Of a stretch of DNA of 64,000 nucleotides, positions 12,089 through 24,100 are shown in pieces. The notes beneath the pieces were generated by a model. That model did not search any database. It was not told where the DNA came from and worked only from the letters and a program-made list of their open reading frames with translations. The translations under genes and the position numbers were made by a program. The number at the start of each line of letters is the position of its first letter. The first letter of the stretch is position 1. The DNA lies in the NCBI GenBank assembly GCA_944470555.2, contig OX104127.1, forward strand, positions 96,248,708-96,312,707, in the 5' to 3' direction. This stretch comes from Heterobilharzia americana (lineage: Eukaryota; Platyhelminthes; Trematoda; Strigeidida; Schistosomatidae).

Positions 12089-12101
12089 ATGGTCAAAAAA
12101 T
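12089..12101 (+). CDS. PDIA6: PDIA6 exon 1 (start codon, four codons plus one base)
   Basis: ATG at 12089 in good context (A at -3, G at +4) gives M-V-K-K plus one base, then a GTAGGC donor. Only this upstream ATG that I found gives phase 1, completing TTT (Phe) with exon 2 and yielding a basic-then-hydrophobic signal peptide. The start is inferred from fit, not from a transcript. Confidence 0.7.
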
Positions 12102-15100
12102 GTAGGCTGCACTTTGTTTTGATCATAAAACATAACAAATGTATCGGAATAACATCTCGGCAACCACTCAGGTTTATATACGTAGACATATCGCTATTGT
12201 ATAAGGGCTAGCATCTTTCTGCAAGCAGTTTTGTGGCGTATTTGTGATAATTGCCATTAACTGACTCCAGTAGCACTGAGTCTTCCTTTTTGTCGTCCCT
12301 TACCCTTAGACGCTACGTATTTTTGTAATGCTCGGGTTAAACTGGTAATTATAGTAGAATGTAGAGAAATGGACTGTTGCGTAGCATGCACAGCTAACGA
12401 TTATAATCTGAATACCTCGCAACTGGTATGAGTTAGTCAAAGCTTCCTGCATTTCATTCTAGAATTCATTGAGCACAAATCCTTTTGCAGTTGATACAAC
12501 CGGTGTCAGTTAGTCTCGTTCTTGTCACTAGTACCAACTAGTCCGGAAGCACTGTTTCACATTTACATGGACATACCGAACATCCTTAGAGTTTTGCTGT
12601 GGCTGTTCTTAAAGCTATTCTATGATTAACCTGATTGGATATGATCATATGCTACAAGGCGATTTATGTACTTCTGGAGGAAATCAATGCCCTAGATATT
12701 GTAGGTAGAACCTTCTTCCCTACATTCCGTTTGTGAGAAAACCTAGTCAGAATGATGTAAAGTTGATTTTTAGTTGTTGCAATAGGTAGTTACTGGTAGA
12801 CTTAAAATTCGTACTTTCTAACTGTTTTTAACTCACTTTTGCAGTTCTCTTCGTACTGTTGAGTCCAGTATTCTGTCTGTTCAGTCCCAATGATGATGTT
12901 ATTAAACTTACTGACCAGAACTTTAATACGGTAACATCAAGCAGTGACCTTTGGTTTGTTATGTTTTATGCACCTTGGTGTGGACATAGCAAAAACGCTG
13001 CACCAGATTGGAAACGTTTCGCAACTAACTTCAAGGTACGTTTGACTGAAATCCTCCATAATGTTCAAACAGGGTATTATAAAGGTCGGGGCTGTGGATT
13101 CGGACGATAATCCTGGAGTAACTGGACAGTTTTCAGTTAAGGGCTTTCCAACAATTATGATATTCGGAGATAAAAAACACAGTCCTAAAATATATAAAGG
13201 TAGGATTGTCATGGAAAGTTAATTCTTTTTAAGGTGGCAGAGATGTCGAACATCTTAACAAAGAAGCTTTGCAGGAGTTAGTTTCTGTAGTGAATTCTAG
13301 GACGGGTTCAAGTTCTTCAGTAAGTCGTTACCCTCATATGTTCTCTTTTGGTTTTTTTCATATTGTATTTAAACTCTGTTTTGAATTTGCGACATGTTAT
13401 AATCGCTATCCACAGTGTTGCTATTTCCATGTACATCCAATTTTGGTATGTCTTCGGTGTGGTTTGGACACAACATTTTATCACCTAGAATCTGTGTTAG
13501 TAAGCTAGAAGACAAGAGGAAGAAGTTTCTTGAGCTCTTGCTTCTTGTTCTGTAAAAGAAGGGCTTCCCAGGGAAGGTTTTAGTTAGTCATCCATCATAA
13601 GTGGAGCCGTAGCTCTTTAGTTTCTTGTAGGACCTGATTGGACCGTCATCATCATCATCATTATCAACATAGGACCAGGCATTACTGCGTAACGGTCCGA
13701 GTTGCCACACCTCATATCAGCACATCAAGTAAAAAGGTAGTGAGGTGAAGGATGAAGATAAGTGAATGCAGTCAAAAGAAATATAAAGTACGAGAAGAAA
13801 GGAAAGAGGAGTGACAAAATAGTGAGATTCGGTATAGCGTTGTTAAGATGAGGATAATGTGTGTATACATCTGCGCCACTGACTTCGGTTCTGAGCCATA
13901 TCACCTAGGGTCTCCAACCACTGGTTCCTCTTGTCCCGTGGACCCCAACCACCTAGTCTGCATCGTCCTACATGGCTTAAACCAACAGTCAGAGACTTCA
14001 TACATTGGTGCCATGTTTTAGTCTGGCCACCTCGGGCCTTTTTCCAGCCTGAACCCACCTCAGCCAACATTGTGTGACGAGGCAATCGGTGACTAGGCAT
14101 ACGTAGTACGTGTCCCAACCATCTCAGTCGATGAAGGTTCACAACCTCGTCGACTGACTTACCTCTTCTCCCTAAAACTCTACACCTAACTTCTGCATTA
14201 CTCACATGGTGACACCACGGAATACGTCCTATACTACGAAGGCAACGGTGGTCAAATACCTGTAACCTTCTCATGTCTTCCACTTTCAATGGCCATGTTT
14301 CACAGCCATACAGTAGAACAGAGCGGACTGCTGTGCAGTACACGCGACCCTTAATAGACAAACGAATATCACGGCGGCGCCATAGGTGGCGCAAATTGGC
14401 AAAAGCCAATCGAGCCTTTTGTATCCGTGCAGAAATCTCATCGGCAACTAACCCACCGGGTTGATCCTACTTCCCAGGTAAGTGAAGTGGTCAACACACT
14501 CAACCACTTCACTCTCTATTGTTAACCGCGGTACCGCTGAAGACCAGTCCTGGAGCAAAAATTTGCATTTGGGTGGTGAAAATCGCATCCCAAACATTCT
14601 CAAATTCCCACTCAAAGTGTTCAGAAGACTCTGCATCTTGTCAGCGTCTTCACCTAACAGGACTATGTCATCTGCATATTCTAGATCTAAGGAAAATTCA
14701 CCTGTGATCCGGTCAACGTCTTTGTAATTAGGTGACGAGAGGGAAACCTCCATAAGAATATCTATGATAAAATTAAATAAGAATGGGGATAGTGGGCATC
14801 CTTGACGGACACCACTTGATGAGTATAGCTCCCTGGACAACTCACCATAGGCTCTAACATGCCCACAAGTGTTCGAGTAGAGAGCTTTCAATAAGGTGAT
14901 GTACTTACTAGGCACGCCTTTCAGTGACAGACACTGCCATAAGACTTCTCGATCAACGGAGTCAAATGCCGCCTTCAGGTCGAGAAATACAGCTATTGTC
15001 GGGCGTCTGTAAGCATGCCTATGTTCCAGGACCTGGCGCAGTGTGAATATTTGGTCGATACATCCACGGCCAGGTCTAAAGCCTGCCTGGTTTTCTCGGG

Positions 15101-18100
15101 CTTGCTGTTCCCGAGCTCCACTCAGGCGTCGGAGAATTATAGAACTTAGGATCTTAGACACTATGTTTGTCAGGCTGATTCCTCTGTGGTTATCACAAGA
15201 GGACTTCTCGCCTTTCTTGAAGACTGGGATGATGAGTGACTTAGACCAGTCGGAGGGGATCGTATTTGATTCCCATATACTGGCTAACACTTCCGTTAGC
15301 CTGACTAAGAGAACTCTACCACCATTCTTGTATACCTCAGCAGGTAGTCCGTCTGGTCCTGCTGCCCTTCCCCGTTTCAGGCTACCTACCGCTTTCTCAA
15401 CTTCTTCTAGTGTTGGGGGACCTGTCTCTATGTCCCATTCAGGGTCCGACTGGATAGCGGGCAGCGCAATGGTGGCTGGAGGCCAGTTAAACTGTTCCTC
15501 AAAGTGTTCTGCCCATCGTCCCAGTCGCCTTCCCTGCGAGTGAATCGCCGATCCGTCCTTCTCCGCTATAACCTCACTAACTGTTGTTGACCATTTCCCC
15601 CCAGTCTCCTTAATAAGTCTAAATAACTGTCTACTGTTACCGATCGCCGCTGCCTTTTCCATCTCTTTAGCCTTTGCTGCCCACCACTGTTCACGATCGT
15701 TGCGCAGACTTTTCGTCAGTTTATTTTTAAGTTGCGCTCGCTCTTCATTGTACTCAGAGCCTGCAGGGATGCATTCACGTGCATCCATTAGTTTGGAAGA
15801 AGCTGCTGATATCCACTGGCTCTTTTTAGCCATTATCTTGGAGTCGGCTACAGTCTCCAGTGCTGCTTTTACAGTAGACTGAAGATGGCACCAAGCTTCT
15901 TCTGGATGAGTGACAGTCTTTTGTTCCGATAACTGCCTAGCCAACTTCTCACTGAACACGGCTTTGGTGTTTTCGTTGTCCAGCAGAACTCGTAGTGGTT
16001 TTGTTGCCAAATTTTTTCTACGTCCATTGAGACGCAGGCATATACGTGCTCGGACCAACGCATGATCGCTGTCCAAACACGTACTCCAGAAGGAGCGGCA
16101 GTCTTCCACCGATCCTCTCCAGCGATGACTAATAGCAATGTGGTCTATCTGTGTCCATCGCTGAGTCGAGCTCGGTGGACGCCAGGTCAGACAGTGCCTT
16201 TCTTTATGTCTGAAATTTGTGCTGGCTAAAAATAGGCGGTTATCTGAGCATAGTTGTAATAGGCGATCACCGTTATCTGTACGTTCAGCTGGGATTCCGA
16301 AAGTGCCACCTAAGTGCCTTTCTGCCTCACTCAGTCTACCCACCTGTGCGTTGAGGTCACCTGCAACAACCACTACGTCCGAACGTTTGGCTTTCGAGAG
16401 GAGGTTAGACAGTTTATGGTAGAACTCGTCCTTCACTTCATCCGAACTACAGTCAGTGGGTGCGTAAGCAGAGATTACAAAGAGACAACGGCGAGTCTCA
16501 CTATTCCTTTTAGTTCTCACTGTGCCGTTCAGCCTCATAGCGCAGAGGCGACTATCAACTGGGATCCAGTCTAGTAGTGAGTTTTCTGCCCTGGTGCTTA
16601 ATGCTATACCTACACCTGCAAGACCACGAGAGCTAGCTATCGAATCTCCAGAAACTCGAAGGGTGAATTTTGCAGATTCACCAGATTGGTCAGGAGAGGT
16701 CAGGTGAATAACCACACTTGGGTCCTGTATGCGTGTCTCACAAACACAGCACACATCCATGCCTCGAGTTGCTAGAGTCTTTGCCAACGAAGCCTGTTGG
16801 CCAATTTGACGGAGGGTGCGGACATTGAAGGCTCCAATATGTAATTTGGAGCGTGGTTTAAGGAGACCAGGGACGCTGTTCTGTGGACTCAGATCGTTGT
16901 CGAAGGCTGCAGAGGTAGGAGAAATTGAAGATGATGCAGCATCATTAATTAAGAGACGTGAAGGAAGATTAGAAGGTAATGATGGAGGAGGAGGATAGCA
17001 GTCAGAAGAAACTTGGGTGCTGACAGAGTTGTGAGGGCGGTTGACACTTCCCGGCTGCCCACACCGTGGAAGGCTATTTCTTCTTAAGGTACCTGAAAGA
17101 GATTTGTGTGACCGCAGAGCCCATCGGACATCTGCTTGAGGCCTGTCACACCCAGCCTTTTGAGTATGATTATTTTGAATTTTTGTATTTTTGGGGCCGG
17201 ATGAGCGAAAGGAAACGACAAGTGAACCAACACCGCCGGCCCGGCAGACCGTGGGGCGTGGTGGAGTGTGTTATTTTTGGGGCCGACCTTTTCTAACCCC
17301 CCTTCCACTGAGAAGGCAGCATCAGCTTGGCACTGCTGGTCATCCAAGGGAAACACCTTACTGCTGTCACACCCCATCCAGCTAGCAGCAGTACGACTTC
17401 GCCCTCAGACCCCCATCATAGTGTAGCAATTTACACTATAACGGTAACTGCTTTTCGTCTAACCACTACCCAACAGACCTTTCTGGTATGGTAGGACCTC
17501 GAGGGAACAAGCGTTCCACCAGCATAGCTCGTTGGGTCATTGTGATATGCAAGCCCGACCACCACGTCAAGGTAGCAGCTATCGGTCGGGTGATTGGACC
17601 GAGAGTTCGAGTTTTGAACCGTATGGTGACACATTAGTCCTTTCACATTAAGTTTATGACAATCTAGTGCACGGACCTGGATGCAAACAACCCTTCAGTT
17701 ACCTTACCTTTTGCGAGCAGCTTTACTACTTTTACGTAACTTTGTTCACTTCATCCCTGTAAGTTTAGTTTTTCAATGGATTAGTGACCTGAAGAGATTG
17801 CTAGTTAGAGTCAGGTGTTAGGAATATACTAAAGTTGGTATTCAAATCCTGTGATTTTGAAATCAGCAAAAAATGTGTCCGTAATCGCCAGTAGTAACTG
17901 TACGTAGTAACTCATATAGTCTTTTGTTTTGTTAAGGTAAATTTTGCACACACTAAGGTTCTGAGTGCTTGCCTCATTTGTTGCTAAGTTATTCTACCTA
18001 GTCGAAGTAATAGCCTGTTGTGTTCATAGAAGCATGGCCGTAAAATTATCTTACTATATTTGAACTGCAGAACCAGTATTTTTGGTGCATCGTCGCATGT

Positions 18101-21100
18101 ATATTTCTTACGTATTCACCCACAATCGAAACTACCTAAAGCATATACTTAGTACTTTTGTTTATTATTTATCATTTGGTATTTTAAAACAAAGTATGAT
18201 ATGTTTTTCTACACAAGGATGATTCGACCGAACCTGATGTAATAAAGCTTACAGACAGCAATTTCGAAGAAATGGTTCTCAACAGTCAAGAGCCATGGTT
18301 AGTAGAGTTCTTCGCTCCTTGGTGTGGCCACTGTAAGTGTTGTTTTTTCAGCTTCTCAATTAGCCCCTTATGTATTATTTATCCGATATCCTGATACGGT
18401 TAAATCTGGGTAAAGTTTGCTCTTGTCGAAACACTGGTTCAACTGTGCACTTCTATTTTCTTAACGAAATTTCGGCTTACATTCATCATGTAGTGCGCGG
18501 GTCTGTAGCAAATTAAGGATGCAAAAGCAAAAGTCTGGCATCTAAGCCCCATTGATGGATACAAAGCATCCACTTGGAGTTGAGGAACCCTTTTTTTAGA
18601 CACTGTTGATACGCAAAGACCCCAGGATCCCCAAAAGAACGAATTATGTAGTCATCATTAGAATCAACATAGGACCAGGCATTACTGCATGACGGTCCAA
18701 CTTGCCACACCTCGTATTAGGATGTCAAGAAACAAGGCAATCAAATGGAAGGTGAAGTAAAAGAGAAAAATCGGTCAAAGGAAGTAAAGTAGTAAAAGAG
18801 GAAGGAGGAATGAGAGAGTGGTGAGATTAAGTATACTGATTAAGATGAGTATAATGTGTTAATACATATACGTCACTGACATTGGTTCTGAGCTGTATCA
18901 CCTCGAGTCTTGAACCATTGGTTTCTATTATCTCGCGGATCGTAACCGGCTAGTCTGCATCGCCCTACATAGTTCAGATGGACAGTCAAGGACTATATGC
19001 ATTGATGCTATGTTTTAGTCCGGCCACCACAGCCTTTTTCCAGCCTGAACCTTCTTCGGCCAACATTGTGCGACGAGGCAGGCAGTGGCTAGGGATACGC
19101 ACCGTGTATCCCAGCCATTTCATTCGAATTATGTTTGGAAACTTCTGTAACAGTCACCGACTGCCGTGTGAATGCAGCTCCAGACGTTTCATTGCCTCAT
19201 ATGCCTAAAGCTATGAAACTAGTCTCTCCAGTGAACTACACGTTTCCATCTAGGCATATAGACAACATCTCAGCTCTAATGTTTCGGATATACTCCATAT
19301 TTAAGAATTACTTGTTACCTACAAATGAAGCTTATTTCAACATAAATGTCTTATTCACCGACTAATTTTATCGTTACAGTTGCATATGAAATTTATTGTT
19401 TCACTTAAGTCACTTGTCTGAATTTCGACCCATCTGCACCGTTTAAATTTCAGTTCGCCAGGGATTCACTTTCACGTCGTCCAACAGTTAAAAATTTGTC
19501 TCAGCTATTCTGAAGCCTAATGTGCAGTTTAAGCTTCATGCCTCCGACGCTCACACATTGATACAGTCTATAGGATGCAAGGTGAGCAGGATAATATAGA
19601 AAACCTATCACAGTCGACATTTATGTTACCAGTAGCCTAGTCACTCGACTTAGTGGTTAGTCCCCATCAAACTGGGTCTTTAAACCGTACGTCGCACTTG
19701 GCTATCGACCTTCACGTTAGGCATATAAGTAGGGGATGAAGGTAGGCCTCAGCGCCCAAATATTTCCATGAAAAATGAATCTCGGTAACTGCAAGTTAAT
19801 CTGCAAAAATCTGAAAGACAATTTTTTCCAGTTCAAAAGAACTTATATAGTGTTTCATACAGGCCTATAGAGCTAAGTTTCAACTGGCAATCACAAAGTG
19901 TATGTTTGTGTTTCCATTTGAGATGGTTTGTGTAATCCGATGACGCTCACTAAGCTCACCTAGTAATATGGTTGGCTTGTGTTCCTACTGATATGTTTAG
20001 TTTGAAGATCGCATATTTTTTTACGTAGTTTACATGGTTTTCAAAATTGTGAGGTGTATGGTTGTACAACTTTGAATAAGTAACACAAAACAAAGACAGT
20101 ACTTGAAAGGAAAAAAGCCACGTCAACCAAAGAATGCATAACCAACGCTTATGATTACTACTTTTGTTGTAATTTTATTTCTCCGCGTGTGTTATTCGGC
20201 AATATGGTGCCCTTAATGTAACAATGGATTAGTTTGCAGTTCTTGTTTACTGTCGTTATTCGGAAAGTAGATGTGAAGATTAATGTTTCCTGTTGTTAGC
20301 ATCAACGTAGCTGAATACTAAGTTATCTGCCTCATCTGTGTATTTCCTTATTTAGATCCAGGTCGAAAACTGGTAGCCACAGGGGAGGGATGGGTCACGT
20401 TATACTTTTTCCCTTTTCTAGTCCTGGTGACCGTATAATTATCAGTACATAGACTTTAGCTCCTGCTGAATAGTAGTGCTTTCTATCCAACCTTTCTACA
20501 AATTTGAAAAATATTTGTCGGTAATGTCAATCCTTTAACGATATGGAGTTTTCACATTGGCGTCCTTGAACAGCCTATATTTACCAGTTATGCTGAAAGG
20601 AGGAAGACAATTCAATTGTCGTACTTCTTCATGGAACACAAAAAGTCTTCCCGCTTGGTTAATACCTTAGGTTTGTCGTCTAACTTCATTTTGATTTTGA
20701 TTTACAAAATACAAATAAGTGATCTATGAACATTATAAAACTGATCATAAGTTTTTTTGGTAAATATATTTTAAGTATCCCTATTTTTATACTATTTCCA
20801 GGTAAAAATCTAAAGCCTCATTGGTTCCAGGCAGCACGTGAACTAAAAGGAGTCGTTAAGGTTGGTGCTTTGGATTCTACAGTTCACAGTCAAATGACCA
20901 AGAAGTATAGTGTAAGTGCTTTTTGTGTCATTTATTGCTAGAAACCAAGTCAAATCACTCCAAAGCCCCATTTCTTCTATTTTTCTTGAACATCCTATTA
21001 GCTCGAGGACTATTCTTTCTTTTGTGTAAGTCAGTCGAACAAGGTATTATTATGGAAACAGAAGCTTAGTGACAAATTCATTTCCGTCTTCAGGACCATA

Positions 21101-24100
21101 TATATAGAGTTTAATAGAAAGTATGAAGTCGACGACTGTATTTCTTACGAAAACTGACACGAATTTTGGTTGTACCGCTGTGTTACCGACTAACACACCT
21201 TACAAATGCTTGTAGTCATTGCTTTTAGAAATACTGTATTGTAGATAGAAGGCCTCTATTTGTCCGGCTTGAAAATGAAATGAAGGACTGTATTTAAGGT
21301 GAACGTAATTTGGTATTTATTAGATCATAACAGTGACTCTCAACCACATATATCTTGGTTTCATATTCAATCTTCTGTGCAATCAGTGTTAAAGACTGTC
21401 AGTAATTTACGACCATCAGCTCTAAAGAGTTAATGGATTTCTTCAGTTTTAGTTGAACCGATCACTGTGAAAGACTCATTTCAACTGACTGATTGTAATG
21501 AGCAACGAAGGCAGGATAAAAAAGGGACCGAAAGTTCTTGAATTGACAACGAGCGATGGTGAGTTGTTGGAATGAAATGAATGCACAAGACATAAGCACT
21601 ATTTAAGCTTCCTAAGCAGTTAAATCAAGAAAAGACCAATGCTCAGTGAAGCTATTTCAACGAAAGAACGCTAAGCGATCTACTCACAAAGCAGGCAACT
21701 GAAATCCATGATAATACTTTGAGATCGTCCAATCAACTTTCAACTACCCTTTATTTGTCCACTGCTTAACCTTAATATAAATAGAATCTAGGTTTATGTC
21801 TTATAACCCTGATCAAATTTGGGAGGACTATGAAACTTAAAACAGTGAGCCAGTAAGACTAGACATTTTACCTTTTATAGTCTTTAACGATGGAAATCAG
21901 GATTCAGTGATTATAAAATGGGGGGGGGGGGAGTGAGCTCACCAAGATGGTTCTATCAGACCATTGTAAGTCTTTATTATTGCGATTCATATAAAAGAAA
22001 ATAAATCTCCCTCTGATGTCCAGGTGAAAATCACTTTCATTCTAGGCTCTAAAGTCACCTGAGAAAGAAATTGAAGAAAACTAAACAGGTTTCAAGTCGG
22101 TACAGAGATTACTGACCGGACCTTCATTTTTTGTCAGGATCTGCAACATCAGCTCACTCACCGGCTTACGACACTTGCTATATTCTTTGACCTAAAAGCA
22201 ACTTTTGACATCGGTGGAGAAGTATGTCAATGTATGACTACTTATTTGGTTTTTTAGTAAATTTAGTAATAATTTTGTTCGCTTTTACGCGTAGGCGATT
22301 TCTCAACCTGTTGCTGTTTTCCATGATCCAATAATTATCGAATAATAAGTAAAAATATACTAGTAAAGAACCATCAATATTAGGGTTTTATTGCACTTTG
22401 TAAGTGTCTTGAAATCGCTTGCAAAAAACCTACACTTTGCAAATAATGTTCTGATAGAAGCACAGGAGAAATTTTCATTAGGTACTGTTTGAGTTGATGA
22501 AAATTTAAGCACTTTGGCAGTGCATAATCCCATGTAGTTTTTGTTGGATATTTCATATATGAAAGAGAAAATACTTTCTGTGTGAAATATCCAACAAACA
22601 AACTAACGTTAGACTAACTTACATATTTTGTTTAAAGAGTAGTATTACAAGATGAATAAATATTGTTTAGATAAGTCAGAATTGAATGAAGTGAATAATT
22701 TCCAACACCTATTAGCACACCAGGCTGCTGCTAATTTCTTAGTGTAGGATTATTTAACTTGGATGTATAGAAGGATTATAGATATAAGCTCTTGGAAAAG
22801 TAGTATTATTTTAACTTGTTTTGTACATTAGATCTATGTAGTTATTTCATTTTTGATGAATATAGTTAGTTTACTGTGGAAACAAATTAGGAGGTGTATT
22901 CTGTGCATCTAGTTTGTACAGCGTGGGTTGGAACTCAAATTAATTTGTTGTATATGTGGTCCTAAAAGGTATATTCACTTAAGATTTAGGGATTGTTAGC
23001 AATGTTGCAGTCAGGCGAAGGGCACTAGGCAAGAAAGGCAAGTTGATTGATGAGGTTGTGAACCTTAGTCGACTGGAATGGCTTGTACATGTACTGCGCA
23101 TCCCGAACCACCGGCTACATCGACATATCCTGCTAGGGAAGCTGGGTCAGGTTGGAAGAGGGTTCAGGGTGGCCAGATCAAGACATAGTGCCAGTCCATG
23201 AATTCTCTGACTGTTGATCTGAGCCGTGTGTAGTGATGTGGACTGCCTCGCTGGGGTCCCCAAGAGGAAAGGAATCAGTGGTTGGGAACTAACTCTGTGA
23301 CATGGCTAAAAATCTGTCACAGTGGCGCAGATGTATTCACCCCTTGACATCTAAAGCTTAAAAATGTACACCAACTTTTTTCTTCAGAATTTTTATTCTC
23401 TCACACAACTTTGTATTTTTGACACCACTTGTTTCTATACAACTGTTCTTTGTGTACTACTGTGAAGTGTGGCAACTTGCGCTGATGCACTTGCATGCGA
23501 GGTTCTACGTTGATTTTGTCAGTCAGTCAGATTTAGGAATACAGAAATGTATGAACAAATATTCATCTTGGTACATATAGAGGTTAAGGGTGACCAGGCC
23601 AAGACGTGACCCTGATCCATGGCGTGATATATATAGAACATGTGTTGCACATACCTGTTAGTTAAACTAGGTTTAGGCTAGTAAAAGGTTCAGCGTAACT
23701 GAAATAAGACGTAGCATCATTTCATGAAGTCTGACTTTTGGTCTAAACTATGTGTGGAAATGTAGACCGCTTGATGGAGGTCCTCAAATGAATAGAATTC
23801 ATTAGTTGAAGACTTGGTAATATTCAAGTCTCTCACAATCGAGCAGATATATGCAGTCTCTGTCATCTTTAAAGTTTTGGATACTTAGTCCCCATTTATT
23901 TATTCACTCCCCTCGTAAAATTACATTAAGATCATTTTTCTCTGTTCAGTTCTAATTTTCATGCTACCAAGAAGTAAGGCAGCTATAACCGATTCGTTTT
24001 TGTGCTAAGTTTTTTGTTGATCTGTTTGGTCTTCTTTAAATCATACTGATTGGCAATCGAAATATGATGCTTTTTGCACCAACCAAGTGTAAAATATAGT

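Larger units (their letters stand above)
13646..17590 (-). mobile_element. RTE-clade LINE, apparently full length, one frameshift
   Basis: A 3945-bp minus-strand element in PDIA6 intron 4, antisense to the gene. The same 11 bases, TGATTGGACCG, lie on both sides (13635-13645 and 17591-17601), a likely target-site duplication. The 3' end is a short trinucleotide tail (CAT repeats on +, 13646-13662), typical of RTE elements. The coding part holds an apurinic-type endonuclease followed by reverse transcriptase and the RTE C-terminal region. Length and layout fit schistosome SR2/Perere-type RTEs, a subfamily guess from memory. Confidence 0.9.

Noticed and set aside
12859..13110. Single-exon ORF starting at a TTG in the first PDIA6 coding block
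   Set aside because: It reads through the GTACGT donor into intron 2. The spliced model with exon 1 at 12089 explains start, phase and protein better.
15043..16707. Several + strand frames of 60-166 codons
   Set aside because: Antisense shadows of the RTE endonuclease-RT ORF.
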